NCBI GenBank assembly: GCA_963772295.1 | Contig: CAVYWO010000009.1 | Location: 744,001-808,000, forward strand | Direction: 5' to 3' | Source of the DNA: AP-15 sp963772295 | GTDB lineage: Bacteria > Pseudomonadota > Alphaproteobacteria > ATCC43930 > CGMCC-115725 | DNA length: 64,000 nucleotides | In this document: in pieces, positions 63,489 through 64,000 of the stretch | How positions within the stretch are numbered: the stretch's first letter is position 1 | Layout: each line of letters begins with the position of its first letter | Notes under the pieces: generated by a model | What the model was told of the DNA's origin: nothing | What the model saw: only the letters and a program-made list of their open reading frames with translations | Database searches by the model: none | Translations under genes and position numbers: made by a program

Positions 63489-63741
63489 ATGAGCCACCCG
63501 CACATGTTCCGGTATCTCCGGGGAGATCGTGGGCCCGATGAAGGAGTACGAGCGTTCGCAAAGCCGCATCGTTTTCGATCCGTGCGGGGGTGCGAACAGC
63601 ACCGCCACCAGCCAGACGCCGCTCGGCGAGTACATGATCGAGTTCGCGCAGGTCGGCCCGCGGTCCGAGCTCACCTTGACCCTCGTTGAGAAGCCGCAGC
63701 TGGGGTGGAAAGGCTTTCTGACGACCCCTCTGGGGCGATGA
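63489..63741 (+). pseudogene. Damaged second copy of the small protein encoded at 56579
   Basis: The frame reading SGISGEIVGPMKEYERSQSR, IVFDPCGGANSTATSQTPLG and EYMIEFAQ matches the intact copy closely at both DNA and protein level, but its first codons run into a stop (63490) instead of a start. The ATG at 63489 that corresponds to the intact start is one base out of frame. A GTG at 63529 could begin a 70-residue product. The C-terminus is also shorter and different (KGFLTTPLGR). It overlaps the start of the efflux lipoprotein gene by 4 bp. Confidence 0.6.
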
Positions 63742-64000
63742 CGGCGGGACCAGGGGGAATCCGTCGGTATTCGCGCAACGGGCGCGTCGGCACGGCAAAC
63801 ATCCTTACGACCCGGTCGTCCCGGCTCGCCGGGGTGCTGCTGGCGCTCGCCTGCGGCGGCTGCATGGTGGGGCCGGATTTCAAGAGCCCGTCCGCTCCGG
63901 TCGCCGAGCAATGGCTCGAGGCGAACGATCCGACGGTGCGCACCCGGCACCAGCGATACCAGAACTGGTGGACGGTGTTTCACGACCCGACGCTCGACCG
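63738..64000 (+). CDS. NodT-family efflux outer-membrane lipoprotein, N-terminal part (continues beyond window)
   Basis: ATG at 63738 overlaps the previous stop. The first 87 codons give a signal with lipobox (GVLLALACGGCMVGPDFKSP) and then the start of a TolC/NodT-type channel (PVAEQWLEAN, QNWWTVFHDPTLD), where GPDF-x2-P and W-W-x2-F-x-DP-x-L are the family landmarks. Such proteins are the outer-membrane exit of RND pumps for drugs or metals. The rest lies to the right of the window. Its position next to the metal island hints at metal efflux, but this is only a guess. Confidence 0.85.
   Translation, partial: MTAGPGGIRRYSRNGRVGTANILTTRSSRLAGVLLALACGGCMVGPDFKSPSAPVAEQWLEANDPTVRTRHQRYQNWWTVFHDPTLD

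Overview
The window is a GC-rich bacterial chromosome segment (well above 60% G+C by eye). It fits an alphaproteobacterium, most likely of the Rhodospirillales or a neighbouring order. The pointers are the minus-strand run DUF3576 - leuS - lptE - holA, a RibA with a long N-terminal extension, an slt / dapA / smpB neighbourhood, a Cyo-type quinol oxidase and the style of the intergenic palindromes. No rRNA, tRNA or CRISPR was found. The genus cannot be named from this evidence.

Region by region. (1) 1-2.1 kb is a lower-GC accessory patch with the C-terminus of a SIR2-like protein, a PemK/MazF-type toxin and a divergent protein with a ribbon-helix-helix-like N-terminus. (2) 2.4-5.1 kb holds an acetamidase/formamidase, a dispersed repeat, an ORF-less group II intron and a lipoprotein. 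(3) 5.2-17.6 kb is mostly housekeeping: phosphoesterase plus cupredoxin, holA-lptE-leuS-DUF3576, a YggS-type PLP protein, ribA, an OmpR-type regulator, an MFS permease with a PstS-like protein, and a DUF302 protein. (4) 17.6-23.2 kb is a scar zone. A TIR-STAND (defence-like) gene is cut off by two degraded IS110-family elements, and a GST gene and a sulfotransferase fragment follow. (5) 23.2-36.3 kb is intact core and iron-uptake DNA: slt, dapA, smpB, a TonB receptor with an FTR1 permease and cupredoxin, a uracil-DNA glycosylase, a NYN protein, folK, a ThDP enzyme, an LLM oxidoreductase and an OmpA lipoprotein. (6) 36.3-47.1 kb holds a CaCA antiporter, a DUF1345 gene split by a 295-bp MITE, a frameshifted porin, REP-like repeats, and the DUF1269-cyoABCD-DUF445 run. 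(7) 48-57.4 kb is a cation-transport island: an Nramp-related carrier, a P1B-like ATPase, a second ATPase homologue that has lost its catalytic motifs, and many small membrane or unknown proteins. (8) 57.4-63.2 kb on the minus strand is a sulfatase operon (DUF202, formylglycine-generating enzyme, membrane protein, arylsulfatase, second DUF202, membrane protein). The window ends inside a NodT-type efflux lipoprotein.

Three observations stand out. First, an undescribed-looking family of small one-TM proteins ending in SLPQENPVM-x-G-x2-DGG occurs three times, each time beside a cation transporter (CaCA, Nramp-like, P-type ATPase). Second, the two IS110 copies each carry a 9-bp word twice, once inside the non-coding end and once at the element terminus, and the word differs between copies in step, as expected of bridge-RNA guide loops. 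Third, core genes are intact while the accessory regions carry at least ten insertions, frameshifts or stops, several of which can be undone on paper to restore a family protein.
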